Below are positions 1-9,805 of a DNA stretch of 64,000 bases, in pieces; position 1 is the first letter of the stretch, and every line of letters begins with the position of its first letter. Source of the stretch: Solirubrobacterales bacterium (lineage in GTDB: Bacteria; Actinomycetota; Thermoleophilia; Solirubrobacterales; 70-9); the NCBI GenBank assembly GCA_025964255.1, contig JAOPZF010000120.1, positions 1-64,000 of the forward strand. Direction: 5' to 3'. The position numbers and the translations under genes are program-made. Under the pieces are notes generated by a model that saw only the letters and a list, made by a program, of their open reading frames with translations, had not been told where the DNA came from and searched no databases.

Positions 1-1178
1 GCCGCGAGGGGGAGCGGGTGACGCCGCTCGAGCTCTTCTTCGACCTCGTCTTCGTCCTCGCGATCACCGAGTGCACCGCGCTGATGTCGCACCATCCGAG
101 GTGGACGGGACTGGCGCAGGGACTGCTGGTGCTGGGCGTGCTCTGGTGGGCCGGGGCGAGCTACGCCTGGCTGACCAGCGTGATCGACCCCGAGGCGGGC
201 GCGGTGCGCCTCGTCTTCTTCGCCGCGATGGCGGCGATGCTGATCGCGGCGATCTGCGTGCCAGAGGCGTTCGCGAACCTGGCGCTCGCCTTCGCCCTCG
301 CGATCGGCTTCTTCCGGGTTGCCCACATCGCCCTCTTCGCGATCGCCGCCGGCCCCGACGCCACGGCGCTGCGCACCTCGACCAAAGCGCTCGCCGTCTC
401 GACCGCGATCGCGGTCACCCTGCTCGCCCTCGCCTCGGCCTTCGACGGCTGGGCCCAGGCGGCGCTCTGGGTGTTGGCGCTGGCGCTCGACTTCGGCGGG
501 CCCTCCTTCTTCGGCATCGAGGGCTGGCAGCTCGTCCCCGGCCACTTCGCCGAGCGCCACGGCCTGATCATCATCATCGCCCTCGGCGAGTCGATCGTCG
601 AGATCGGCGCCGGCGCCGCCGGGCACCTCGACCTCGGGATCGGCATCGCCGCGGTGCTCGGCGTCGGCGTCGCGGCGGCGCTGTGGTGGGTGTACTTCGA
701 CGTCGTCGCGCTGATCTCGGCGCGGCGGCTCGGCGAAGCCGAGGTGGGCCGCGAGCAGAACGCGCTCGCCCGCGACTCCTACTCCTACCTGCACCTCTTC
801 CTGGTCGCCGGGATCGTGCTCACCGCCTTCGGCCTGAAAACGGTGATCCAGGGGACCGGCGAGGACCTGGGCTGGGTGCCGTCCTTCGCGCTGTCGGCCG
901 GGATCGCGCTCTACCTCCTCGGCCTGGTCGCCTTCCGCTACCGCCAACGCCGCACCTGGAACCGCTACAAACCCGTCGCCGCCGCCTGCCTGCTCGTGCT
1001 GATCCCGATCGGAACGGCGATCCCGGCCCTGGCCACTCTGGCGATTGCGACCGCCCTCCTGGCGATCTTGGTTGCCGCCGAGCACGCCGGCTACGACGAG
1101 CGCCGCGACGAGCTGCGCGCCCGCAACACGATGACCGAGGCGGAGGCCGAGCTGGTTGCCGCTGCCGAGGAGGAGTAG
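1..1178 (+). CDS. Low temperature requirement protein A (LtrA) family membrane protein, 5' truncated by window edge
   Basis: Frame is open to the window edge (REGERVTPLELFFDLVFVLAITE is an LtrA-type N-terminus); multiple TM segments. Confidence 0.85.
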   Translation, partial: REGERVTPLELFFDLVFVLAITECTALMSHHPRWTGLAQGLLVLGVLWWAGASYAWLTSVIDPEAGAVRLVFFAAMAAMLIAAICVPEAFANLALAFALAIGFFRVAHIALFAIAAGPDATALRTSTKALAVSTAIAVTLLALASAFDGWAQAALWVLALALDFGGPSFFGIEGWQLVPGHFAERHGLIIIIALGESIVEIGAGAAGHLDLGIGIAAVLGVGVAAALWWVYFDVVALISARRLGEAEVGREQNALARDSYSYLHLFLVAGIVLTAFGLKTVIQGTGEDLGWVPSFALSAGIALYLLGLVAFRYRQRRTWNRYKPVAAACLLVLIPIGTAIPALATLAIATALLAILVAAEHAGYDERRDELRARNTMTEAEAELVAAAEEE

Positions 1179-1294
1179 GCGCCGTAAGGGCGCTCCCGGC
1201 CGTCTCGCGCCCTTGTTAGTTAAGGATCTCTGAGTGGGAAAAGCGTCTACGCCGAGGCCGGACGAAAGTACGACTTCGACATACTGGCGAACCT

Positions 1295-2353
1295 ATGACG
1301 ACTTCAAACGAGGTACCCAAGGTCCTTGACGAATTGCTGCGCGTCGGCGCGCCCTCGGGATACGAGGGACCGGCCGCCGAGGTCTGGCGCAAGGCCGCCG
1401 GCTTTGCCGAGCTCTCCTACGACGGCATCGGCTCGACGATCGCCCGCGTCGGCGAGGCCGAGCCGCTGGTCGCGATCGTCGGCCACATCGACGAGATCGG
1501 CCTGATCATCACCCACATCGACGAGAAGGGCTTCCTCTGGTTCGAGCCGATCGGCGGCTGGGACCCGCAGATCCTGGTCGGCCAGCGGGTCGAGGTGACC
1601 GGCAGCGACGGTGCCGTCCCCGGCGTCGCCGGCCGCAAACCGATCCACCTCCTCGAGCCCGACCAGCGCAAGAAGGTCGTCGAACTGAAATCGATGCACA
1701 TCGACATCGGCGTCTCAGACCGCGAGGAGGCCGAGGCCCTGGTCCGCGTCGGCGACCCGATCGTGATCCGCACCGAGCCGCTGCAGGTGGCTGGCTCCCG
1801 CCTCGTCTCCAAGTCGATGGACAACCGGCTCGGTGCCTACGTCGCTCTCGAGAGCACTCGCCGCTGCGCCGAGAACGCCGGCCCGGGCGGCTCGATGGCC
1901 GGCGTCGCCGCCGTGCAGGAGGAGATCGGCCTCTTCGGCGCCCGCACCTCGGCCTTCGCGCTGAAACCGGACATCGCGGTCGCCGTCGACGTCACCCACG
2001 CGACCGACGCGCCCGGGGTCGACGAGAAGGAACTGGGCTCGCACCCGCTCGGTTCCGGCCCGGTGATCGGCCGCGGCTCGACCCTCTCGCCGAAGGTCTT
2101 TGAGCTGCTGGTCGAGACCGCCGAGGCGGAGGGGATCGAGTACTCGGTCGCCGCCAGCGGTCGCAGCACCGGAACCGACGCCGACTCGATCCAGATCGCC
2201 CGCTCGGGCATCCCGACCGGCCTGGTCTCGATCCCGCTGCGCTACATGCACTCGCCGGTCGAGATGGTCGACCTGCAGGACGTCGAGGCGGTCGTCAACC
2301 TCCTCGCGGCGTTCGGCAGCCGCATCAAAGCGGGCGTCGACCTGAGTCGTTAG
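1295..2353 (+). CDS. M42 family metallopeptidase (aminopeptidase/endoglucanase-like)
   Basis: GHIDEIGLIITHIDEKGFL, SKSMDNRLGAYVALE and VQEEIGLFGARTSAF motifs. Confidence 0.9.
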   Translation: MTTSNEVPKVLDELLRVGAPSGYEGPAAEVWRKAAGFAELSYDGIGSTIARVGEAEPLVAIVGHIDEIGLIITHIDEKGFLWFEPIGGWDPQILVGQRVEVTGSDGAVPGVAGRKPIHLLEPDQRKKVVELKSMHIDIGVSDREEAEALVRVGDPIVIRTEPLQVAGSRLVSKSMDNRLGAYVALESTRRCAENAGPGGSMAGVAAVQEEIGLFGARTSAFALKPDIAVAVDVTHATDAPGVDEKELGSHPLGSGPVIGRGSTLSPKVFELLVETAEAEGIEYSVAASGRSTGTDADSIQIARSGIPTGLVSIPLRYMHSPVEMVDLQDVEAVVNLLAAFGSRIKAGVDLSR

Positions 2354-3408
2354 TCGACGAAGGTCAAATCTTTGGGAAGCGAGCTGAGATTGAGGATGCC
2401 GTCGTCGGTGACGACGACGATGTCCTCGATCCGCACGCCGAGGTTCCCGGCCAGGTAGATCCCCGGCTCGACGGTGACGACTTCATTCGCCGCCAGCACG
2501 TCGTCGGAGCGAAGTGAGAGTCGCGGGCCCTCGTGGATGTCGAGGCCGACGCCGTGGCCGAGCCCGTGGCCGAAGTACTCGCCGTAGCCGGCGTCACCGA
2601 TGATCTTGCGGGCGACGTTGTCGACGTCTTCGCCCTTCTCGCCGGGGCGGATCGCGTCGAGCGAGGCGAGCTGCGCCTCCAGCACGGTCTCGTAGACCTT
2701 GCGCCCCTCGTCGCCGATGTCGCCGGTCGCGAAGGTGCGGGTGCCGTCGGAGCAGTAGCCGTCGAGCTTCGCTCCCATGTCGAAGACGACCAGCTCGCCG
2801 CGGCCGATCACCCGGTCGCCGGGCTCGGCGTGCGGCTGGGCGCCGTTGGGGCCGGCGGCGACGATCGAGTCGAAGGAGAGGGTGCCGCCGAAGCCGCGGA
2901 CCTTGGCCTCGAAGTAGTCGGCGACCTCGCGCTCGGTCTTGCCGACGAAGGCGTTTTCCAACGTCTGCTTCAGCGCCGCGTCGGCGAGCTTCGTCGCCTC
3001 GGCGATAAGGGCCAGCTCGGTCTCGTCCTTGACCCGGCGCAGCCCCTCGACCGTGCCGCCGGCGGCGACCACCTCGACGCTCTCGCCCAGTTTCTCCTCG
3101 AGTTTGGAGAAGGTGCGGACCGAGACGTGGTCGTCCTCGAAGCCGACCTTGCCGGCGAGGCGCTCGGCGATCCCGGCGAGCCAGTCGCCGGTCACGGTGA
3201 CGATCTCCCACTCGGAGACCTCGGCGGCGGCGCGCTCGGTGTAGCGGAAGTCGGTCAGGAAGACGCGGACGCCGGGGCCGCAGATCGCCGCCCCGTTGGT
3301 GCCGGTGAAGCCGGTCAGGTAACGGACGTTGGTCAGGTCGGTGACGAGGAAGCGGTCGAGCCCGCGCTCGCCGAGGACCGCCTCGAAGCGATCGCCGCGG
3401 CCGCGCAT
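2350..3408 (-). CDS. pepQ: M24 family Xaa-Pro peptidase
   Basis: VFDMGAKLDGYCSDGTRTF, GHGLGHGVGLDIHEGP and VVTVEPGIYL metal-binding motifs. Confidence 0.9.
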   Translation of the reverse strand: MRGRGDRFEAVLGERGLDRFLVTDLTNVRYLTGFTGTNGAAICGPGVRVFLTDFRYTERAAAEVSEWEIVTVTGDWLAGIAERLAGKVGFEDDHVSVRTFSKLEEKLGESVEVVAAGGTVEGLRRVKDETELALIAEATKLADAALKQTLENAFVGKTEREVADYFEAKVRGFGGTLSFDSIVAAGPNGAQPHAEPGDRVIGRGELVVFDMGAKLDGYCSDGTRTFATGDIGDEGRKVYETVLEAQLASLDAIRPGEKGEDVDNVARKIIGDAGYGEYFGHGLGHGVGLDIHEGPRLSLRSDDVLAANEVVTVEPGIYLAGNLGVRIEDIVVVTDDGILNLSSLPKDLTFVD

Positions 3409-3863
3409 CAGGCCGCCACCCCGAGTTCGCGGGCGAGCACGTCTAGCGCCTCGCGGTAGCCGTCGGCGCCCTTGCCGGAGATCTTCTCGATGACCAGGCC
3501 GTCGAAGACGGAGACCTTGCGCCAGTCCTCCCGCGCGTCGACGTCGGAGAGGTGCACCTCGACAGCCGGGAGCGCGGCGACGTCGAGCGCGTCGGCGATC
3601 GCGCGGCTGTAGTGGGTCCAGGCGCCGGCGTTGATCAGCGAGGCGTCGGCAAGGTCAGGCAGTCGGTGCAGGTACTCCACGAACTCTCCCTCATGGTTGG
3701 TCTGGAAGAACAGCGGTTCGAGCCCCGCCTCGCGCGCCCAGCCGGCGATCTGATGCTCCAGCTGCGAGAGCGAGCGGCCGCCGTAGAGGTCGGGATCGCG
3801 GCGCTCGAGGATGTCGAAATTGACCCCGTGCAGGACGGCAACTCGATTTCTCGTGGTGCTCAC
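3408..3863 (-). CDS. aroQ: Type II 3-dehydroquinate dehydratase
   Basis: LHGVNFDILERRDPDLYG, INAGAWTHYS, EVHLSDVDARE motifs; in shikimate gene cluster. Confidence 0.85.
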   Translation of the reverse strand: MSTTRNRVAVLHGVNFDILERRDPDLYGGRSLSQLEHQIAGWAREAGLEPLFFQTNHEGEFVEYLHRLPDLADASLINAGAWTHYSRAIADALDVAALPAVEVHLSDVDAREDWRKVSVFDGLVIEKISGKGADGYREALDVLARELGVAA

Positions 3864-5413
3864 TTCATCAGCTCCTTCACGGCGTCTTCGACCTTAGCGG
3901 GGTCGACCAGCTGGCCGATTCGGGGTTCGCCGGGCTCGGAGAGGAGGACGAAGCCGACGCCGGCGGCGGTCCGCTTCTTGTCGCGGCCGAGCGACTCGAT
4001 GATGTCGTCGACCTCGATCGGCACCTCGACGTGGGTCGGCAGGCCGTGCGTGGCTAGTACCGACTCGACTTCATCGCGGAGCGCCGGCGCGTCAGAGAGA
4101 CGGAGGGCCGCCAGCAGTCCCAGGCCGACCGCCTCGCCGTGTCGGTAGGCGGTGTACCCGGTCGCCGACTCGATCGCGTGGCCGACCGTGTGGCCGAGGT
4201 TGAGCACGTTGCGCAGGCCGGTGTCGCGCTCGTCGGCGGCGACGATCGCGCACTTGTAACGGGCGCAGGCGAAGATCACGTCGTCGAGCTCGGCCGGGTT
4301 CAGCTCCTTGATCGCCCGCACCCGCTCCCACAGCGCGCCGCCCGCGAGCAGCCCCGTCTTCAGCACCTCGACGAAGCCCGCCGCGAGCTCCAGTGGCGGC
4401 AGCGAGGCGAGCGTCTCGACGTCGGCGATCACCGCGGCGGGCTGCTGGAAGGCGCCCGCGTAGTTCTTGCCCTCGGGCAGGTCGACGCCGACCTTGCCGC
4501 CGTAGGCCGAGTCGACCTGGGAGACGAGCGTGGTCGGCACCTGGACCACCGGCACGCCGCGCTGGTAGAGATGGCCGACGAGCCCGGCGAGGTCGCCGAC
4601 GACACCGCCGCCGAGGGCGACGACGTGGTCGGAGCGGGTCGCGCCTTCGCGGCTCATCGCCCGGAGCACCTTCTCGGTGTTGGTGAGCGTCTTGGCCGTC
4701 TCCCCCGCTTCGATTTCGGCGGTCGCGGCGAGCGGCTCGAGCCGCTCCGCGTAGATCGGGCCGACCGAGCGATCGGTGACGAGGAAGCGGCGGCTCTCGA
4801 GCGGCCACCAGTCGGCGTCGAGCAGCCCGCGGCCGACCAGCACCGGGTACTCGCCGCCGGGCGCGCTCGCCCAGAGGAGCTTGGTGCCCGCTGGCATGTC
4901 GGCGAGGCGCCGGATCGTCGGCAAGGCGCGCCGGATCATCTGGCGATCGCCCATCGGGACGACCGCGTCGGCGAGCTCTTCGTAGAGCGGCAGACGGGTC
5001 GCGAGCAGCGTGCCGACCGACTCGGCGGAGCTCGCCAGCGGGCGATCGGAGTGGGCGATGCGGCGCCAGGCCTCGGCCGCGTCGACCTGCAGCCAGACGA
5101 CTATGTGGCGGGCCATCGCGGCGCGGATCCGCGGCGAGAGGACGCTGCCGCCGCCGAGGGCGATCGCGCCGCCGTCGTCGGCCTCCTCCAGCAACGCGCC
5201 GACCACCTCGGACTCGCGCTCGCGGAAGCCCTCCTCGCCGTGGTTCTCGAAGGCCTGCGGGATGGTCGAGCCGAAGCTCGCTTCCATCAGCTCGTCGATC
5301 TCGACCGTCGGCAGCCCTTCGCCGCGTGCCGCCGCCAGCGCGGTCGACTTGCCCGCGCCCATGAAGCCGACGAAGACGATCGAGGGCTGCCGCGACTCGC
5401 CCGCCGCACTCAC
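3860..5413 (-). CDS. aroKB: Fused shikimate kinase / 3-dehydroquinate synthase
   Basis: N-terminal P-loop GFMGAGKST and LGGGSVL (AroK) followed by ALGGGVVGDLAGLVGHLYQRGVPVVQVPTTLVSQVDSAYGGKVGVD and NLGHTVGHAIE (AroB). Confidence 0.93.
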   Translation of the reverse strand: MSAAGESRQPSIVFVGFMGAGKSTALAAARGEGLPTVEIDELMEASFGSTIPQAFENHGEEGFRERESEVVGALLEEADDGGAIALGGGSVLSPRIRAAMARHIVVWLQVDAAEAWRRIAHSDRPLASSAESVGTLLATRLPLYEELADAVVPMGDRQMIRRALPTIRRLADMPAGTKLLWASAPGGEYPVLVGRGLLDADWWPLESRRFLVTDRSVGPIYAERLEPLAATAEIEAGETAKTLTNTEKVLRAMSREGATRSDHVVALGGGVVGDLAGLVGHLYQRGVPVVQVPTTLVSQVDSAYGGKVGVDLPEGKNYAGAFQQPAAVIADVETLASLPPLELAAGFVEVLKTGLLAGGALWERVRAIKELNPAELDDVIFACARYKCAIVAADERDTGLRNVLNLGHTVGHAIESATGYTAYRHGEAVGLGLLAALRLSDAPALRDEVESVLATHGLPTHVEVPIEVDDIIESLGRDKKRTAAGVGFVLLSEPGEPRIGQLVDPAKVEDAVKELMK

Positions 5414-5429
5414 CGGGCCGCCGCCCCGC

Positions 5430-6596
5430 TCACCGCGCGTCGATCCGCGCCTTGTAGGCGTCGATCGCGCCGAGGACGTCGTCGATGTGGTCGCCGCCGA
5501 ACTTCTCCCGGTAGGCGCGCGCGAGGACCAGGCAGACCATCGCCTCGGCGACCACGGCGGCGGCCGGGACGACGGTCGAGTCGGTCCGCTCCCTCAGCGC
5601 CTGAGCTGGCTGGTGGGTTTCGGTGTCGACCGAGCGCAGCGGTTTCGTCAGCGTCGAGATCGGCTTGATTGCGGCGCGCACGGAGAGCGGCTGGCCGTTG
5701 GTCATGCCGCCCTCGAGGCCGCCGGCGCGGTTCGTTTCGCGGAAGTAGCCGTCCACCTCCGACCAGAAGATCTCATCGTGGGCTTCCGAGCCGGGTCGGG
5801 TCGCGACGTCCCAGGCTTCGCCGATCGCGACGCCCTTGATCGACTGGATCGAGGCGACCGCGCCGGCGAGGCGGCCGTCGAGGCGGTCTTCCCAGGAGAC
5901 GTGCGAGCCGAGCCCGGGGACGAGCCCGAAGGCGAGCACCTCGAAGGTGCCACCGAGGCTCTCGTTCGCCTTCCTCAGGCGGTTGATCTCCGCGACCATC
6001 TCTTTGGAGGCGTCGGGATCGAGCGTGCGGACCGGGTCGTCGTCGATCCCGGCGAAGTCGGCGGGCGTCAGGTTCTCGCGCTCGGCGGCGACGACCGAGG
6101 CGATCCGGGACACGTGACTGTGGACCTCGACGCCGAGCGCGGTGAGGAATCCGCGGGCGACCCCGCCGGCGGCAACGCGGGCGGCGGTCTCGCGGGCGCT
6201 GGCGCGCTCGAGCACGTTACGGATGTCGGTGAAGCCGTATTTCTGGGAGCCGACGAGGTCGGCGTGGCCGGGCCGCGGCAGGTGGACCTCTTCGGGCTCG
6301 AAGTCCTTGACCGGCCAGGGGTTCATCCGGTCTTCCCAGTTCTTGTAGTCGCGGTTGGCGACCAACAGGGCGATCGGGCTGCCGAGCGTACGACCGTGGC
6401 GGAGGCCGGAGCGGACCTCGACCGTGTCGGTCTCGATCCGCATGCGGCCGCCGCGCCCGTGGCCGAGCTGGCGCCGCGCCATGTCGCGGTCGAGCGCCTC
6501 GCGGTCGAGCTGCAGCCCGGCCGGGACGCCCTCGACGATCGCGGTCAGCCCAGGCCCGTGGGACTCCCCGGCGGTGGTGAATCGGAAGGCGGTCAT
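5430..6596 (-). CDS. aroC: Chorismate synthase
   Basis: FRFTTAGESHGPGLTAIVEGVPAGL N-terminus; RASARETAARVAAG; RSVDTETH. Confidence 0.96.
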   Translation of the reverse strand: MTAFRFTTAGESHGPGLTAIVEGVPAGLQLDREALDRDMARRQLGHGRGGRMRIETDTVEVRSGLRHGRTLGSPIALLVANRDYKNWEDRMNPWPVKDFEPEEVHLPRPGHADLVGSQKYGFTDIRNVLERASARETAARVAAGGVARGFLTALGVEVHSHVSRIASVVAAERENLTPADFAGIDDDPVRTLDPDASKEMVAEINRLRKANESLGGTFEVLAFGLVPGLGSHVSWEDRLDGRLAGAVASIQSIKGVAIGEAWDVATRPGSEAHDEIFWSEVDGYFRETNRAGGLEGGMTNGQPLSVRAAIKPISTLTKPLRSVDTETHQPAQALRERTDSTVVPAAAVVAEAMVCLVLARAYREKFGGDHIDDVLGAIDAYKARIDAR

Positions 6597-6619
6597 GAAC
6601 GTTCCACCCTATCGACCAT

Positions 6620-7414
6620 CTAGCGACGAACGGCGGTACGCATCGCCTCGATCGAGGGCTCCTCGCCGGTCCAGATACGCATCGAGAGCGCGCCCTGCTG
6701 GACCAGCATCTCGAGCCCGTCGACCGTGGTCGCGCCCGCGGCCGCGGCCGCGGCGAGCAGGGCGCTCGGCTCCTCCGTGTAGACCATGTCGAGGACGACC
6801 TGGCCGGGGACGAAGGAGTCGGCGGTGAGCGGCAGGTGCGCGAACGCGTCCTCGCCACCGAGCCCCACCGCGGTCGTATTGACGATCAGGGCGTAGTCGG
6901 CGGGGTTCGGGTGCTCCATGAATCCAACTTTGAAGTGCGCAGCCAGTTCTTCACCCTTGGACCGGGTTCGATTCCACACATCGACCTTCACCCCCGCGTC
7001 TGCCAATGCCCAGATCGCTGCCCTCGCGGCTCCACCCGCACCCAACACCAAGGCACGCTCACCATCCGGTAGGTAGGGAAGCGAACGCAGCAGGCCGCCG
7101 GCGTCGGTGTTATCGGCGACGATCAGTCCGTCGCGGAAGGTAAGCGTGTTGGCGGCGCCGATCGCGCGGGCGCTCTCGGTCGCCTCATCGGCCATCGCCA
7201 CCGCCGCCTCCTTGTGGGGCACCGTGATGTTCACCCCGGCGTACTCGCCCGCCGCCGACAGTTCGGCGATCGTCGCCTCGAAGTCCTCCGGCGACACGTC
7301 GATCGCACCGTAGGTCCACTCGCCCGCCAGGCCGAGGTCGGAGAGCGCCGCCGTCTGCATGTCCGGCGAGCGCGAGTGCGCCACCGGGTGACCGATCACC
7401 GCCAGTCCGGGCAT
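6620..7414 (-). CDS. aroE: Shikimate dehydrogenase
   Basis: VIGHPVAHSRSP, NITVPHKE, LGAGGAARA motifs. Confidence 0.95.
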   Translation of the reverse strand: MPGLAVIGHPVAHSRSPDMQTAALSDLGLAGEWTYGAIDVSPEDFEATIAELSAAGEYAGVNITVPHKEAAVAMADEATESARAIGAANTLTFRDGLIVADNTDAGGLLRSLPYLPDGERALVLGAGGAARAAIWALADAGVKVDVWNRTRSKGEELAAHFKVGFMEHPNPADYALIVNTTAVGLGGEDAFAHLPLTADSFVPGQVVLDMVYTEEPSALLAAAAAAGATTVDGLEMLVQQGALSMRIWTGEEPSIEAMRTAVRR

Positions 7415-7418
7415 CGGG

Positions 7419-9410
7419 CTATTCGGTGCATTTGGACGCTTCGTACTTCTTCACGTCCACTTCGAATTCCGCTTCGGTCGCGGAGAAATTCAGCGTCTTG
7501 CAGTTCGGGCTGGTGACGAAGAAGAGGAAGTTGCTCTTCGCCGGATGCGCCGCTGCGTTGATCGTCGCCAGCCCGGGATTGGAGATCGGGCCTGGCGGAA
7601 GCCCAGCGTGGTTGCGGGTGTTGTAGGGCGATTCGCTTTCCAGTTCCGACTGGGTCAGCGGCTTGGTGTAGTTACCGGTGGCGAAGCGGACCGTCGCGTC
7701 GCTGCCGAGCGTCATCCCTTCGCGCAGCCGGTTGTAGATCACCGATGCGACCTGCTTGCGCTGGCCCGCGACTCCGGACTCGTGTTCGATGATCGAGGCG
7801 ATCGTCAGCACGTCATAGATCGTCAGGTTTTTCGAGTTCGCGTACTTCATGTTCACGTGCTTGATCTTGCGCCGGAAGTCTTCGAGCTGCAACTGGACCA
7901 GGTTCTTCACCGGCTCGTGTCGCTTCATTTCCCACGTGTCGGGGAAGAGGAACCCTTCGAGGTTCTTCGCCTTCTTGCCGCCGTACTTGGCCGGGTTGAG
8001 GTACTTCGATTTGACCGTCGCCTTCATGTAGTTGCCCTTGAGGCCGTCTTCCCTGGCGAGCTGCGCGGCCTGCTTGCGGGTATAGCCCTCGGGGATCGTC
8101 ACCGTGACGATGCCCGGCTTGGCGGCCTGTTTGGGTTCTTCGGTGAGCTCGTCGATCGCGTCGCCGTAGCTCATCCCTTCCTTCATCGTGAATTTGCCGG
8201 CGAAGAGGTCGGAGCGCTTCCCGGCGATCGTCACGCGGGCCTGGAAGAGGGTCGAGCCGGAGACGACGAAACCGTCGGAGATGACGCCCTTCTTTTCCAG
8301 CAGGGTGCCGACTTCGCCGACGCTCGAGCCCTTCGGGATGTCGACGACGACTTTGCCGTGCCCTTCGCCGACGAAGGGCTGGAAGAGCGAGTTGAGGAAG
8401 ACCAGGATGAGGATCAGGACGACGGTCGCGAGGATCCGGAACGGGTGGCGCAGCAGCGCGCCGAGGAACCCGCCGCGACGATTGCCGCCCTCGCCATGGC
8501 GGCGGCCGGTACGCGCGGCGCCGGCCATGTTCGGGTCGCCCTCGTCGTGGAAGTCCTCGTCCTCGTCGAAGCCCCAGTCGTCGCGCGGTGGCGGCGGCTC
8601 CCAGTCCCCCGCCCCGGTCCGCTCGACCGGCACAGGCAACGGCACCTGCTCGCGGCGCGGCTGGTTGGGATCGAGCTGCGGCGTTTCGGCCGTGCCCGGA
8701 CCGGGATCGGCCTGCGGCGATTCAGCCGCCTGCGCGTGCGGCGCTTCCGTCTCCGGCGGGATCGGCTCAGGGAGAGCCTGTTCCGCGGTCGGAGGAGGGG
8801 CGGCGGGGGCTTCGGCCGTGGAAGGGTCGGGCTGCTGCGGCGCGGCTTGTTCTCCCGTGGGCGGGGCGGCAGGCTGTTCGGTGGTCGGGGGACCCGCGTC
8901 CACGGGCTGTTCCCCCGTCCGTGGGACTGCGGCTGCGGGTTGTTCAGACGTCGGCGGCGCTGGCGGCGGCGCGGGCGTTTCGCCGGTCGGCGGACCGGCG
9001 GGAGCATCGCTCGCTGCATTCGCCGCCGCCGCTCCACCGGCCGCTGCCGCGCTCGCGGAGGCGGCGCGTTTTGCTTTCCGTCGTCCCAGAAGTCGTTTCC
9101 GTCCCCGCTCGGCAGGGGCACTGCTCTGTGGCTCACCACCCGGCTCTGGGACCGGGAGCGGCGGCGGGGTCACGGGCTCGGCGGGCTCGTCCCAGAACTC
9201 CTGCTCCGGGGTCCGCGGCCGGGTAGGAGGCGGTGGCTCTTTCGGCGGGGGTGGCGGCGCGGCGGCCTCCTTCTGCTTGCGCTTGGACGCCTTGCCCGCC
9301 CGCTTCGCTGCGCGTTCGCGCCGGCGCTGCTCCCGCTCGACCGCGTCGTGGTCGTTCGGGTCGATGAACGGGTCGCCGCCCGGGTATTCCGAGCCGTGTT
9401 CGTCGCTCAT
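7419..9410 (-). CDS. mltG: Endolytic transglycosylase MltG with long Pro/Ala/Glu-rich N-terminal extension
   Basis: Single TM then MltG/YceG domain: IASIIEHESGVAGQRKQVASVIYNRLREGMTLGSDATV, PYNTRNHAGLPPGPISNPG. Confidence 0.93.
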   Translation of the reverse strand: MSDEHGSEYPGGDPFIDPNDHDAVEREQRRRERAAKRAGKASKRKQKEAAAPPPPPKEPPPPTRPRTPEQEFWDEPAEPVTPPPLPVPEPGGEPQSSAPAERGRKRLLGRRKAKRAASASAAAAGGAAAANAASDAPAGPPTGETPAPPPAPPTSEQPAAAVPRTGEQPVDAGPPTTEQPAAPPTGEQAAPQQPDPSTAEAPAAPPPTAEQALPEPIPPETEAPHAQAAESPQADPGPGTAETPQLDPNQPRREQVPLPVPVERTGAGDWEPPPPRDDWGFDEDEDFHDEGDPNMAGAARTGRRHGEGGNRRGGFLGALLRHPFRILATVVLILILVFLNSLFQPFVGEGHGKVVVDIPKGSSVGEVGTLLEKKGVISDGFVVSGSTLFQARVTIAGKRSDLFAGKFTMKEGMSYGDAIDELTEEPKQAAKPGIVTVTIPEGYTRKQAAQLAREDGLKGNYMKATVKSKYLNPAKYGGKKAKNLEGFLFPDTWEMKRHEPVKNLVQLQLEDFRRKIKHVNMKYANSKNLTIYDVLTIASIIEHESGVAGQRKQVASVIYNRLREGMTLGSDATVRFATGNYTKPLTQSELESESPYNTRNHAGLPPGPISNPGLATINAAAHPAKSNFLFFVTSPNCKTLNFSATEAEFEVDVKKYEASKCTE

Positions 9411-9802
9411 GCTTCGCCTTTCCGCGCCAGGCTCATCAGGTAGGCCTCGAGTAGGTGCGCCGCCGCGATCGAGTCACGCGAGGCGCCCGCGCCTTCGCGC
9501 CGGCTGACGTCGGCCATGCGGCTGGTCAGTCGCTCGTCGTAGGTGTCGACCGGAATCTCGATCACTTCACCGAGCTCGGCGACGAACGCGCGCGCCAGCG
9601 CCGCCTGGGTCCCCTCCTCGCCGCTGAGGTGGACCGGCAGGCCGACGACGACGCGTTCGACCTCGCGCTCGCGAACGAGCGCCGCGACGGCGTCGGCCTC
9701 GGGCGGCTCGATCACCGGCAGGGGCGTGCAGAGGGTTCCGGTCGGATCACAGATCGCGGCGCCGATCCGGACGGTGCCGTGGTCAAGGGCGAGCACTCGC
9801 AA
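9407..9802 (-). CDS. ruvX: Holliday junction resolvase-like RuvX (YqgF)
   Basis: LALDHGTVRIGAAICDPTG, VVGLPVHLSGEEG, DERLTSRMAD; between alaS and mltG. Confidence 0.93.
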   Translation of the reverse strand: MRVLALDHGTVRIGAAICDPTGTLCTPLPVIEPPEADAVAALVREREVERVVVGLPVHLSGEEGTQAALARAFVAELGEVIEIPVDTYDERLTSRMADVSRREGAGASRDSIAAAHLLEAYLMSLARKGEA

Positions 9803-9805
9803 GCC

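Noticed and set aside
4139-6623. 509-aa and 537-aa plus-strand ORFs over aroKB and aroC
   Set aside because: Antisense shadows of well-supported genes.
8780-8990. Repeats resembling a CRISPR-like or minisatellite array
   Set aside because: Degenerate coding repeats of MltG's Pro-rich region; no uniform repeat/spacer spacing. No CRISPR array seen in the window.
7545-9443. Large plus-strand ORFs over mltG
   Set aside because: Typical high-GC shadow ORFs with Arg/Gly/Pro-rich composition and no domain.
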